From positions 1-11,489 of the forward strand of contig NZ_JAMONU010000092.1 in the NCBI RefSeq assembly GCF_027066465.1: a DNA stretch of 11,489 nt. The letters are read 5' to 3'. Made by a program: the position numbers and the translations under genes. Origin of the DNA: Thermococcus sp. Lineage in GTDB: Archaea > Methanobacteriota_B > Thermococci > Thermococcales > Thermococcaceae. A model generated the notes under the pieces. That model saw only the letters and a list, made by a program, of their open reading frames with translations. It was not told where the DNA came from and did not search any database. This document shows, piece by piece, positions 1 to 5,500 of this stretch (position 1 is its first letter; the number at the start of each line of letters is the position of its first letter).

Positions 1-773
1 GAAAGCTTCATAAGGGCCAGACTTCCCCTCGGCGAGGCGCCGATTTCAACGTTCCTCTTGTCCTTACGGGTCGCCTCGACTATGGAGACGATGTAATCGA
101 GGATTGGCTCGCTCAGATAAACGTCCTCGATGGCCCTCTGCATCTCAACGACTTCCTCAGCGCTTACGACCGGGTTTATGTCAACCTCCTCCCTCTTACG
201 CTCCATCCTCCTCCTTAGTATCTCCTTCTCCTCCTCCCTCGTGGGATAGCCAACGTGAAGCCTGACCAGAAACCTGTCGAGCTGGGCCTCGGGAAGGGGG
301 TAAGTTCCCTCCTGCTCTATCGGGTTCTGGGTCGCTATGACCACGAACGGCTTCGGCAGGGGGTACGTTTTGCCCTCAACAGTTACCTGTCTCTCCTGCA
401 TCGCCTCAAGCAGGGCCGACTGCGTCTTCGGTGGAGAGCGGTTTATCTCGTCGGCGAGGAGTATGTTCGTGAAGACAGGGCCCCTTCTGAACTCAAACTC
501 GAGGGTCTTCTGGTTGAAGACCGAGACTCCGATGATGTCGCTGGGTAGCAAATCTGGGGTGAACTGGACGCGCTTGAACTCCAGACCCAAGGCCCGGGCA
601 AAGCTCTTGGCCATCAGAGTTTTTGCCAAGCCGGGGAGGTCTTCGATGAGGACGTGGCCGTCCGCTAGAATCGTCGTCAGTATCATCTTCAGAACGTTTT
701 CCTTTCCCACTATGGCCTTCCCAACCTCCCTGAGGACTAGGTTAGACTTCTCGTGGACTTCCTCCACCTTCAT
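1..773 (-). CDS. MoxR-family AAA+ ATPase (3' end cut by window edge)
   Basis: MoxR-type AAA+ ATPase, a chaperone-like ATPase thought to help mature partner proteins, usually ones encoded beside it (DUF58 and DUF4129 families). Visible in the translation: a P-loop at residues 44-52 reading EDLPGLAKT, a Walker B segment ILLADEINR, a sensor 1 region with ATQNPIEQEGTYPLPEAQLD, and a sensor 2-like GASPRG close to the window edge. The P-loop lacks the first and third usual glycines, but this is normal for the MoxR subgroup with PGLAKT. About 257 codons are present; MoxR proteins are usually about 310-330 residues, so only the C-terminal lid region is missing. The ATG at 773 lies inside the end of the upstream gene (32-bp overlap), which implies translational coupling. 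A DUF58 gene would be expected just beyond position 1; that is inference. Confidence 0.93.
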   Translation of the reverse strand, partial: MKVEEVHEKSNLVLREVGKAIVGKENVLKMILTTILADGHVLIEDLPGLAKTLMAKSFARALGLEFKRVQFTPDLLPSDIIGVSVFNQKTLEFEFRRGPVFTNILLADEINRSPPKTQSALLEAMQERQVTVEGKTYPLPKPFVVIATQNPIEQEGTYPLPEAQLDRFLVRLHVGYPTREEEKEILRRRMERKREEVDINPVVSAEEVVEMQRAIEDVYLSEPILDYIVSIVEATRKDKRNVEIGASPRGSLALMKL

Positions 774-1206
774 TCAGCTCATCCTCCAGAATTTTTAAAG
801 CCTTTTTAAGACCCTCGTAGGGGTCGGGAGATGAGTAGAAGGCCTTTAAGGCTGGGGGCGGGTTTGAACGAAGCTCGCGGAAGTTGCGCTCACCGCCGAA
901 GAGGAGGTACTCAATCTCCAAGAGCTCCTCCTCAATCAGCTTCCGGGAATGGCCCTTTTTGAGACCCTTAACGGCGTTCAAAATCCTTTCGAAGTCGGAC
1001 TTTCTCTCAAAGGTCTCCTCCTCACTCCCGCTCAGTTTATAGGGAAACCTGACGTCCTCGCTCAGCAGTACTGAGGCCAGGGACACCGCCAAGAGAACAA
1101 CCGCAATCCACCTCATGTAGTACGGCCCGGGGGCTATCGAAAGGAACACCAAAACGCCGGCTAAAGTGAGCCTGCCTTTAAACCTCTTAACTTTCGAGAA
1201 TCTCAT
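742..1206 (-). CDS. Small membrane protein of the MoxR operon, unknown function
   Basis: A 154-residue protein I cannot assign to a named family. It begins with a basic stretch, then two hydrophobic helices (about residues 13-28 and 32-48) separated by a short PGPYY turn. A hydrophilic, Lys/Glu-rich C-terminal domain of about 100 residues follows and is probably cytoplasmic. The gene starts at an ATG inside the end of the DUF4129 gene (20-bp overlap), and its own end overlaps the MoxR start by 32 bp, so all three genes should be translated together. In other archaeal MoxR loci a small two-helix membrane protein often sits between DUF4129 and MoxR genes; a role as membrane partner of the ATPase is inference from this context. 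Confidence 0.85.
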   Translation of the reverse strand: MRFSKVKRFKGRLTLAGVLVFLSIAPGPYYMRWIAVVLLAVSLASVLLSEDVRFPYKLSGSEEETFERKSDFERILNAVKGLKKGHSRKLIEEELLEIEYLLFGGERNFRELRSNPPPALKAFYSSPDPYEGLKKALKILEDELNEGGGSPREV

Positions 1207-2080
1207 TTGCCTTCCCCCTCAGCCGGTTGTATATCTCAAGCGCCCTCTTGGCATCCTCCCAGCTCACCCTCTCGGGGGCGTACTTCGCCTTTTCGAAGAG
1301 CCTGGCGAGTTCAACAAAGACCTCGTGCATGTACCTTACGTGCTCCGCATGCTCCCAGTGCGTCCAGCTTTCGCGGTAGGGTATCCCAAGGCCCTCAAGC
1401 CACAGGACGGCGTTTTTGTATATCCCAACGATGGCCTCCCTCGGGTCCCTGAACTTCTCAAGGCCCAGCTCATCGAGCTGTCTATCGAAGCTCTTTGCCA
1501 TCTCAATCTTCCTCTTCCTCTCAATCTCAGCTTTTCCAAGGTTGTAGTAGTAATAGCCAAGGTATGCGAAGACCACTATCAGGGGAACCAAAAAGACCAC
1601 CCAGATGTGCGTGAGGTAGCGGCCCGAAAATGAAACGGGGCCGAGCGTTCCGTTTGCGGTCACGAGGGGCTTGGCGTAGTGAAGGCCGGTGTAGTTTGAA
1701 GCGTTTGCCGTAACGTTGTGGGGCACGCCCTTCGTGACGCCTCTCACATTGCTGTGAACGGCCTTAGAGAAGTGCCTGAAGGCCGCCATCATAGCAAGGG
1801 CAAAGATTAGGGGGGGCAGATGTCTCAAGAGAACGTGAGCGAGGGACATCTTCGGTTCAGGCGCGTACCTGTCCCTGATGTAAATGGACAGCACCAAGAT
1901 TAAGATAAGTCCTGAGAAAACGCCTACCATCATAGCTATTGTCGCCAGGTCAAGCAGTTGGTTGAACTGCTCCGCTGAGAGCTTCCGCGTTGGAACAAGA
2001 AAAGTGTGGCTGTTCATAAGGAGGGATATCGTTACAACCGTTAGAGTCAGCAGTGCCACGAACTTTGCTTTGGTGGACAT
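1187..2080 (-). CDS. Multi-pass membrane protein with C-terminal DUF4129-like domain
   Basis: About 297 residues with roughly four membrane helices. Numbered from the upstream ATG at 2095 these lie near residues 11-28, 50-72, 90-107 and 163-182. A 50-residue loop between helices 3 and 4 is rich in NxT/S sequons and probably lies outside the cell. After helix 4 comes a basic, cytoplasmic tail whose last 80 residues (DPREAIVGIYKNAV..., ending with a WEDAKRALEIYNRLRG helix) match the pattern of DUF4129, a domain found beside MoxR and DUF58 genes and at the C-terminus of transglutaminase-like membrane proteins. No transglutaminase Cys-His-Asp core is present. I chose the ATG at 2080, preceded by GGTG nine bases upstream. 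The in-frame ATG at 2095 lies only about 19 bp from the TATA palindrome at 2109-2118, too close to be inside the transcript. It is the first gene of the operon. Confidence 0.82.
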   Translation of the reverse strand: MSTKAKFVALLTLTVVTISLLMNSHTFLVPTRKLSAEQFNQLLDLATIAMMVGVFSGLILILVLSIYIRDRYAPEPKMSLAHVLLRHLPPLIFALAMMAAFRHFSKAVHSNVRGVTKGVPHNVTANASNYTGLHYAKPLVTANGTLGPVSFSGRYLTHIWVVFLVPLIVVFAYLGYYYYNLGKAEIERKRKIEMAKSFDRQLDELGLEKFRDPREAIVGIYKNAVLWLEGLGIPYRESWTHWEHAEHVRYMHEVFVELARLFEKAKYAPERVSWEDAKRALEIYNRLRGKANEILES

Positions 2081-2108
2081 TTTAATCCACACCATTGAAA
2101 GGGGAGAG

Positions 2109-2118
2109 CTTTTAAAAG
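2109..2118. promoter_or_regulatory. Palindromic TATA box serving two divergent genes
   Basis: The 10-bp perfect palindrome CTTTTAAAAG lies midway between the divergent starts at 2080 (minus) and 2149 (plus). As an archaeal TATA box, with transcription about 25 bp downstream, it would give a plus-strand start near 2139, just before the GGTG at 2140-2143. On the minus strand it would give a start near 2088, just before the ATG at 2080. No other TATA-like element is seen in the 68-bp gap. A purine-rich stretch (gaaaggggagag) precedes it on the plus strand and could be the BRE. Transcription starts are inferred. Confidence 0.55.
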
Positions 2119-2148
2119 ATTTACGGGGGAGTAAAATTAGGTGGGAGC

Positions 2149-2640
2149 ATGGAGAGGATGCCGAGGCTTTACGTTGAGGGGAGGAGAGAAGACTGCATTG
2201 ATAACGGCAGGGTTACGAGGGACTGCGTGATTATTGAGAACAACGTTGAGGTCTGGCTCAAGAAAGGCGACGAGGTTCCCGAGTTTATAGGGGAGAACGC
2301 AAAGTTTCTGGTAAAGGAAGTCTACGACCGCTTTTACCTATACGTGGACAGAACCACCAACAGAATGAACTCCGACGCAGTACTGGTTCTTCCCGACGGA
2401 AGAACGAGAATATACCTCAAAAGGGGAGACGAGCTTATGCTCCTTCCGGTGGAGGGGTTTACAAAGACCCTGATAGCCAACGTGGGGAACAGGGTCAGAA
2501 CGGGAGACGTCTTTGCGGCGGTAACAACCAGAAAGGGTGAGGTTCACTACCTCAAACCTCCCCGCAACGGAACCGTCGTCTTCATCGACGAGATAACCAA
2601 CAGACCCCACTACGTTTACTACATACTCCCGGAGGACTGA
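2149..2640 (+). CDS. DUF2118-like protein with biotinyl/lipoyl-like C-terminal half
   Basis: A 163-residue soluble protein that I assign to the archaeal DUF2118 family from its overall pattern; function unknown. The N-terminal 100 residues are beta-rich with two short Cys-containing stretches (C16, C26). Residues 110-150 read like a biotinyl/lipoyl hammerhead: a V-x-T-GD turn at 116-120, a hairpin TTRKG with K129, and a NGTVVFI strand at 140-146. The G119-to-K129 spacing equals that between the glycine and the modified lysine in biotin carriers (GDxxxxxEAMK). The start ATG has GGTG at 2140-2143. An in-frame ATG at 2158 is possible but has no well-placed binding site. The gene is probably monocistronic and ends exactly where the convergent gene begins. 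Confidence 0.8.
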   Translation: MERMPRLYVEGRREDCIDNGRVTRDCVIIENNVEVWLKKGDEVPEFIGENAKFLVKEVYDRFYLYVDRTTNRMNSDAVLVLPDGRTRIYLKRGDELMLLPVEGFTKTLIANVGNRVRTGDVFAAVTTRKGEVHYLKPPRNGTVVFIDEITNRPHYVYYILPED

Positions 2641-2937
2641 TTACTCACCCCTCATCCCATTTACCATTGCATCAACGCTCGACCTCAAAGCGAGCCGTAT
2701 GGCGTCCAGTCTGTCCATCCCCTTCATCGTTCTACTGTTGTAGGCGCTCGTTATGATGAGGGACCAACGGTAGAGACCGTCCCTGACGGGGGCACTTTGG
2801 AACATTGCAATGAACTTCTCATCCCCGGAGCTGACCTCGACTATCTCCACATCGGCATCCCCCATTTTGGAGGAGTAAACTTCCCGGACTTTAAGCCCGC
2901 TGTATTCGTCCTTCAAAATGTCAGAAAGGTATCCCAT
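2641..2937 (-). CDS. Hypothetical 98-residue protein
   Basis: I do not recognise this protein. It is small, soluble and has no Cys; the first 60 residues look like an alternating beta pattern (KVREVYS, DVEIVEVSS, KFIAMFQS, YRWSLIIT) and the last 30 a helix (RLDAIRLALRSSVDAMVNGM). The reading frame could be extended to a TTG at 2964, but TATATAA at 2971-2977 predicts transcription from about 2949, and a perfect GGTGA (2943-2947) sits five bases before the ATG at 2937, so I call the ATG. Its stop codon (TAA, 2641-2643) directly abuts the stop of the convergent DUF2118-like gene with no spacer. It has its own promoter, divergent from that of the FKBP gene. Confidence 0.8.
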   Translation of the reverse strand: MGYLSDILKDEYSGLKVREVYSSKMGDADVEIVEVSSGDEKFIAMFQSAPVRDGLYRWSLIITSAYNSRTMKGMDRLDAIRLALRSSVDAMVNGMRGE

Positions 2938-2942
2938 AGACG

Positions 2943-2947
2943 TCACC
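2943..2947 (-). promoter_or_regulatory. GGTGA ribosome binding site that fixes the start at 2937
   Basis: Read on the minus strand, GGTGA is followed by five bases (CGTCT) and ATG. This is the ideal arrangement in this window, and it rules against the nine-codon-longer TTG start. Confidence 0.75.
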
Positions 2948-2970
2948 TGTATAACATAGCGCAAAGACCC

Positions 2971-2977
2971 TTATATA
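2971..2977 (-). promoter_or_regulatory. TATA box of the 98-residue protein gene
   Basis: On the minus strand the sequence reads AGTATATAAGGG, a strong archaeal TATA box. Its centre is about 25 bp upstream of position 2949, leaving a leader of about a dozen bases that contains the GGTGA site. The transcription start is inferred, not seen. Confidence 0.65.
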
Positions 2978-3010
2978 CTTGTTGCACAAAAAAATAAGGA
3001 ACCAAAAGGA

Positions 3011-3016
3011 TTATAA
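3011..3016 (+). promoter_or_regulatory. TATA box of the FKBP gene
   Basis: The sequence ccaaaaggaTTATAAGGG has an A/G-rich BRE-like stretch followed by a TATA box. It predicts transcription from about 3039, downstream of the in-frame TTG at 3036 and 24 bases upstream of the ATG at 3063. It is divergent from the 2971-2977 TATA box with about 35 bp between them. Confidence 0.6.
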
Positions 3017-3062
3017 GGGTTGGGAGTAAGCCCAGTTGAAGACAGTTTTGGAGTTGAAGGAA

Positions 3063-3542
3063 ATGAAAGTTGAAGCTGGCGATTACGTTCTGTTCAACTA
3101 CGTTGGAAGATTTGAGAACGGAGAAATTTTTGATACGAGTGTCGAGGAGCTTGCCAAGGAGCACGGCATTTACGTTGAAGGAAGGGAGTACGGTCCAATG
3201 TGGGCCAAAGTAGGGGCCGGGGAGATAATCGAAGGCCTTGACGAGGCCATGATTGGCATGGAACCGGGGGAGAAGAAAACCGTCACGGTTCCCCCGGAAA
3301 AGGGCTACGGAATGCCAAGAAAGGAGCTGATAATACAGGTTCCGGCCGAGGAGTTCCAGAAGGCGGGTCTCGAACCTGAGGAGGGTCTGTACGTTATGAC
3401 CGACTCAGGGATAGCAAAAATACTGAAGGTCGAGGAAAACCTCGTCACACTGGACTTCAACCACCCGCTGGCGGGGAAAACCCTGGTCTTCGAGATTGAA
3501 GTTCTTGATGTAAAGAAATCAGAAGGCGGAGATGTTGAGTGA
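3063..3542 (+). CDS. FKBP-type peptidyl-prolyl cis-trans isomerase
   Basis: A 159-residue archaeal short-type FKBP, which catalyses prolyl cis-trans isomerisation and acts as a cytoplasmic folding chaperone. The FKBP core is split: residues 1-83 contain GDYVLFNYVGRF, the FENGEIFDTS motif, GAGEIIEGLDEAMIGM and PPEKGYG. Residues from about 84 to 138 form the insert-in-flap domain known to give chaperone activity, and the last strand (TLVFEIEVLDV) closes the fold. The length and the MKVEAGDYVLF start match known Thermococcus FKBPs, so I use the ATG at 3063 rather than the TTG at 3036, which the TATA box places upstream of the transcript. GGAG lies nine bases before the start. There is no signal peptide. 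The 3' end overlaps the convergent operon by 24 bp. Confidence 0.95.
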   Translation: MKVEAGDYVLFNYVGRFENGEIFDTSVEELAKEHGIYVEGREYGPMWAKVGAGEIIEGLDEAMIGMEPGEKKTVTVPPEKGYGMPRKELIIQVPAEEFQKAGLEPEEGLYVMTDSGIAKILKVEENLVTLDFNHPLAGKTLVFEIEVLDVKKSEGGDVE

Positions 3543-4442
3543 AGTTGCCCCTCTGAAGACCACGATGCCTATCAGGGCCAGAAAGAGACCGTATTTCAGG
3601 CCCGCACTGTATTTTCCTTCCCTTATTACCCCTATTCCAAGTCCCGAGATTATCGCCTGAATTACGACGAAGGCCATCAAGATGAACCGTATGTCCGCGA
3701 GCGGAAAGTGGATGCCCGCCTGCCCAGCGCTCATGACGTTCATAACTTGGTAGACGATTCCCAGTATCAGGGGACCAACGAAACCGCTCGTTATTATGAA
3801 GAACATCATCTGCATTCCGGTGGAGGCCTTGCGCTCCTGCTTTATCCTGAGTATCTCCCTGACATCGTTTCCGACTGAGACGAGAACGTCGCTCATTGGG
3901 GCGCCCCTTTCAAGGGCTTCGATGATAATCATTATCGAACGGTAGATGACCTGGGATTTGTGGTTTCTTATTGCGAAGGCCCTGAGGGCGTCAACTGTGG
4001 GGCGGCCCTTCTTTATCTCGGCGACAGTTCTCTTGAACTCGTCTGTCAAGGCACCGAATTTGGCCGTTGTGAGTTCCTCGAGGGCCTCGGAGAAGGATAT
4101 GCCCGCCCTAAGTGAGCTTGCAAGGTAGAAGAACGCATCGGGAAGGTTCTTCTCCATCTCTTCTATGCGGCGGGAGATTCTCCACTGTGGATAGCCGTAA
4201 GCAACGAAGATAAAAACCGCAATACCTGAAAGAAGTGCGTAGAGCGGCTTAGTTACGAGGAACGCAACGAGGGTAACTATTATGCCGACTAGGACGGAGA
4301 TTACAAGGTACTCAACGGCGAGGAAGTTTATACCCGCCGAGTATATTATAAGCTCGTAGCGCTTGAGCCATCTCTCCGGAACGATGCGCTTCATGATGGA
4401 AACCAGAGCATCGCTAAGCCTCGTCTTCGGCAACTCCCTCAC
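3519..4442 (-). CDS. Type II/IV secretion system F-domain membrane protein (TadC/FlaJ-like)
   Basis: A 307-residue inner platform protein of a type IV pilus-like machine. A T2SF cytoplasmic domain at about residues 95-195 contains LPDAFFYLASSLRAGISFSEAL and a GAPMSDVLVSVGNDV stretch. It is flanked by a membrane hairpin (about 45-64 and 66-83) and three C-terminal helices (about 211-235, 251-272, 281-298). Such proteins bind the secretion ATPase on the cytoplasmic side and convert its movements into filament assembly or secretion. The start is uncertain. The GTG at 4442 overlaps the upstream TGA as GTGA, but the same bases form a GGTGA site (4439-4443) placed five bases before an in-frame TTG at 4433. 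The difference is only three residues. It is the last gene of the five-gene operon. Confidence 0.92.
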   Translation of the reverse strand: MRELPKTRLSDALVSIMKRIVPERWLKRYELIIYSAGINFLAVEYLVISVLVGIIVTLVAFLVTKPLYALLSGIAVFIFVAYGYPQWRISRRIEEMEKNLPDAFFYLASSLRAGISFSEALEELTTAKFGALTDEFKRTVAEIKKGRPTVDALRAFAIRNHKSQVIYRSIMIIIEALERGAPMSDVLVSVGNDVREILRIKQERKASTGMQMMFFIITSGFVGPLILGIVYQVMNVMSAGQAGIHFPLADIRFILMAFVVIQAIISGLGIGVIREGKYSAGLKYGLFLALIGIVVFRGATSLNISAF

Positions 4443-5491
4443 CTCGGCTCGCCCTTCTTAATCATGTTGACTATAATCAGCGACAGCGAGGGGAACGCAA
4501 AGAGCAGTATCACCGCGAGGGCGTTGGGCTGGATTACCAGCTTCCTCGCGAGGATTGAACCGGCCAGGATTGCAACGATGAACATCGTGGGCATAACTAT
4601 CGTCATGAACATGTAAACGAACGCTATACCGTTAATCTTCTGAACGTACTCAACCAGCTTCATGCGGTACTCAAAGGAGAAGTCCTCTGCAAGCTTGTAG
4701 AGTATCTCCGCGAGGTTGCCGCCGAACTTCACGGCACGCAACATCTGTTTGACTACCCTGCTTATGTTGTCGGAGCCCATTTTCTCCTCGAACTTCGTGA
4801 GCGCGTCCTCAAAGGAGGAACCAGTTCTCATCTCCCTTATGATTAGCTCGAACTCCTCCGACAGGGCGCCGTAGTCGGCCTTGGCAACCGACAGCATCGC
4901 CTCTGCTATACCAACTCCCGCGCTGAGGAGGGCGGCCATGTGCCTCAGGGCGTAGGGCATCGCCCTCTCAACCTCCACAACGCGCCTCTTCCAGACCATC
5001 CTCGGGTACTGGCGCATATAGAGGAATCCACCGATAAATCCAAGAAGGCCTATCAGGAGCGACGTTGTTATCGGGATGTATATCAGGTAAGCGAATATGA
5101 AACCGAAGAACCCGGAGAACATTGAAACTCCCAGCATTAAAGCCACATACTTTTCCTTGGACATGAATATGTTCGCCCTGTAAAGGTCGTATTCAAGGCC
5201 CTTGATTGAACTTGTAAGGGTTTGAACAGGTCCCCTGAAGTACTTCAATATCGCCTCCGCCAGTCTGTCAGAAAAGGGCTGGCTTATCTCCTGCTTCCTC
5301 CATTCGAGGACTTCCTCGACGATTTTCTCTCTTTCGGTTTCCTCCCTCTCCTCCTCTATTTCCTTTTGAAGCTGTTTGAGAAGTCTAAGCCTTTCCTGAA
5401 CTGACTTGCCCTTCGGAAGCTTCTTAAGGGGCTTCTCCGTAATCTCTATCGTCTTTCCCCCGAGCTTCTCGAGAAAGTCTGCAAACCCCAT
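4439..5491 (-). CDS. Type II/IV secretion system F-domain membrane protein (TadB-like)
   Basis: A 350-residue paralogue of the following gene, forming the second half of the membrane platform. Unlike its partner it has a long cytoplasmic N-terminus of about 110 residues: a Lys/Pro-rich start, then a probable coiled coil at about 31-68 rich in Glu, Arg and Lys. Membrane helices lie near 115-137 and 139-159. The T2SF domain covers about 175-275 (AMPYALRHMAALLSAGVGI, then VKFGGNLAEILYKLAEDF), followed by hydrophobic segments near 287-314 and 323-344 and a short basic tail. The ATG at 5491 is preceded by GAGGTGG four bases upstream. It lies 9 bp after the ATPase gene and overlaps the next gene by 4 bp, consistent with equal production of both platform subunits. 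Confidence 0.92.
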   Translation of the reverse strand: MGFADFLEKLGGKTIEITEKPLKKLPKGKSVQERLRLLKQLQKEIEEEREETEREKIVEEVLEWRKQEISQPFSDRLAEAILKYFRGPVQTLTSSIKGLEYDLYRANIFMSKEKYVALMLGVSMFSGFFGFIFAYLIYIPITTSLLIGLLGFIGGFLYMRQYPRMVWKRRVVEVERAMPYALRHMAALLSAGVGIAEAMLSVAKADYGALSEEFELIIREMRTGSSFEDALTKFEEKMGSDNISRVVKQMLRAVKFGGNLAEILYKLAEDFSFEYRMKLVEYVQKINGIAFVYMFMTIVMPTMFIVAILAGSILARKLVIQPNALAVILLFAFPSLSLIIVNMIKKGEPR

Positions 5492-5500
5492 CGGACCACC

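Noticed and set aside
618..642. Apparently damaged P-loop in the MoxR ATPase (EDLPGLAKT lacks two usual glycines)
   Set aside because: This form is common in the MoxR subgroup to which the protein belongs, and the lysine and threonine needed for nucleotide binding are present.
1166..1633. Open plus-strand frame of 155 codons opposite the DUF4129-like gene
   Set aside because: It is antisense to two well-supported overlapping genes, and its composition (rich in Leu and Pro, no motif) is that of a shadow frame in GC-rich DNA.
2980..2995. TTGTTGCACAAAA as an operator-like inverted repeat upstream of the 98-residue gene
   Set aside because: The arms do not pair beyond the central TGCA, so no real symmetry supports a binding site.
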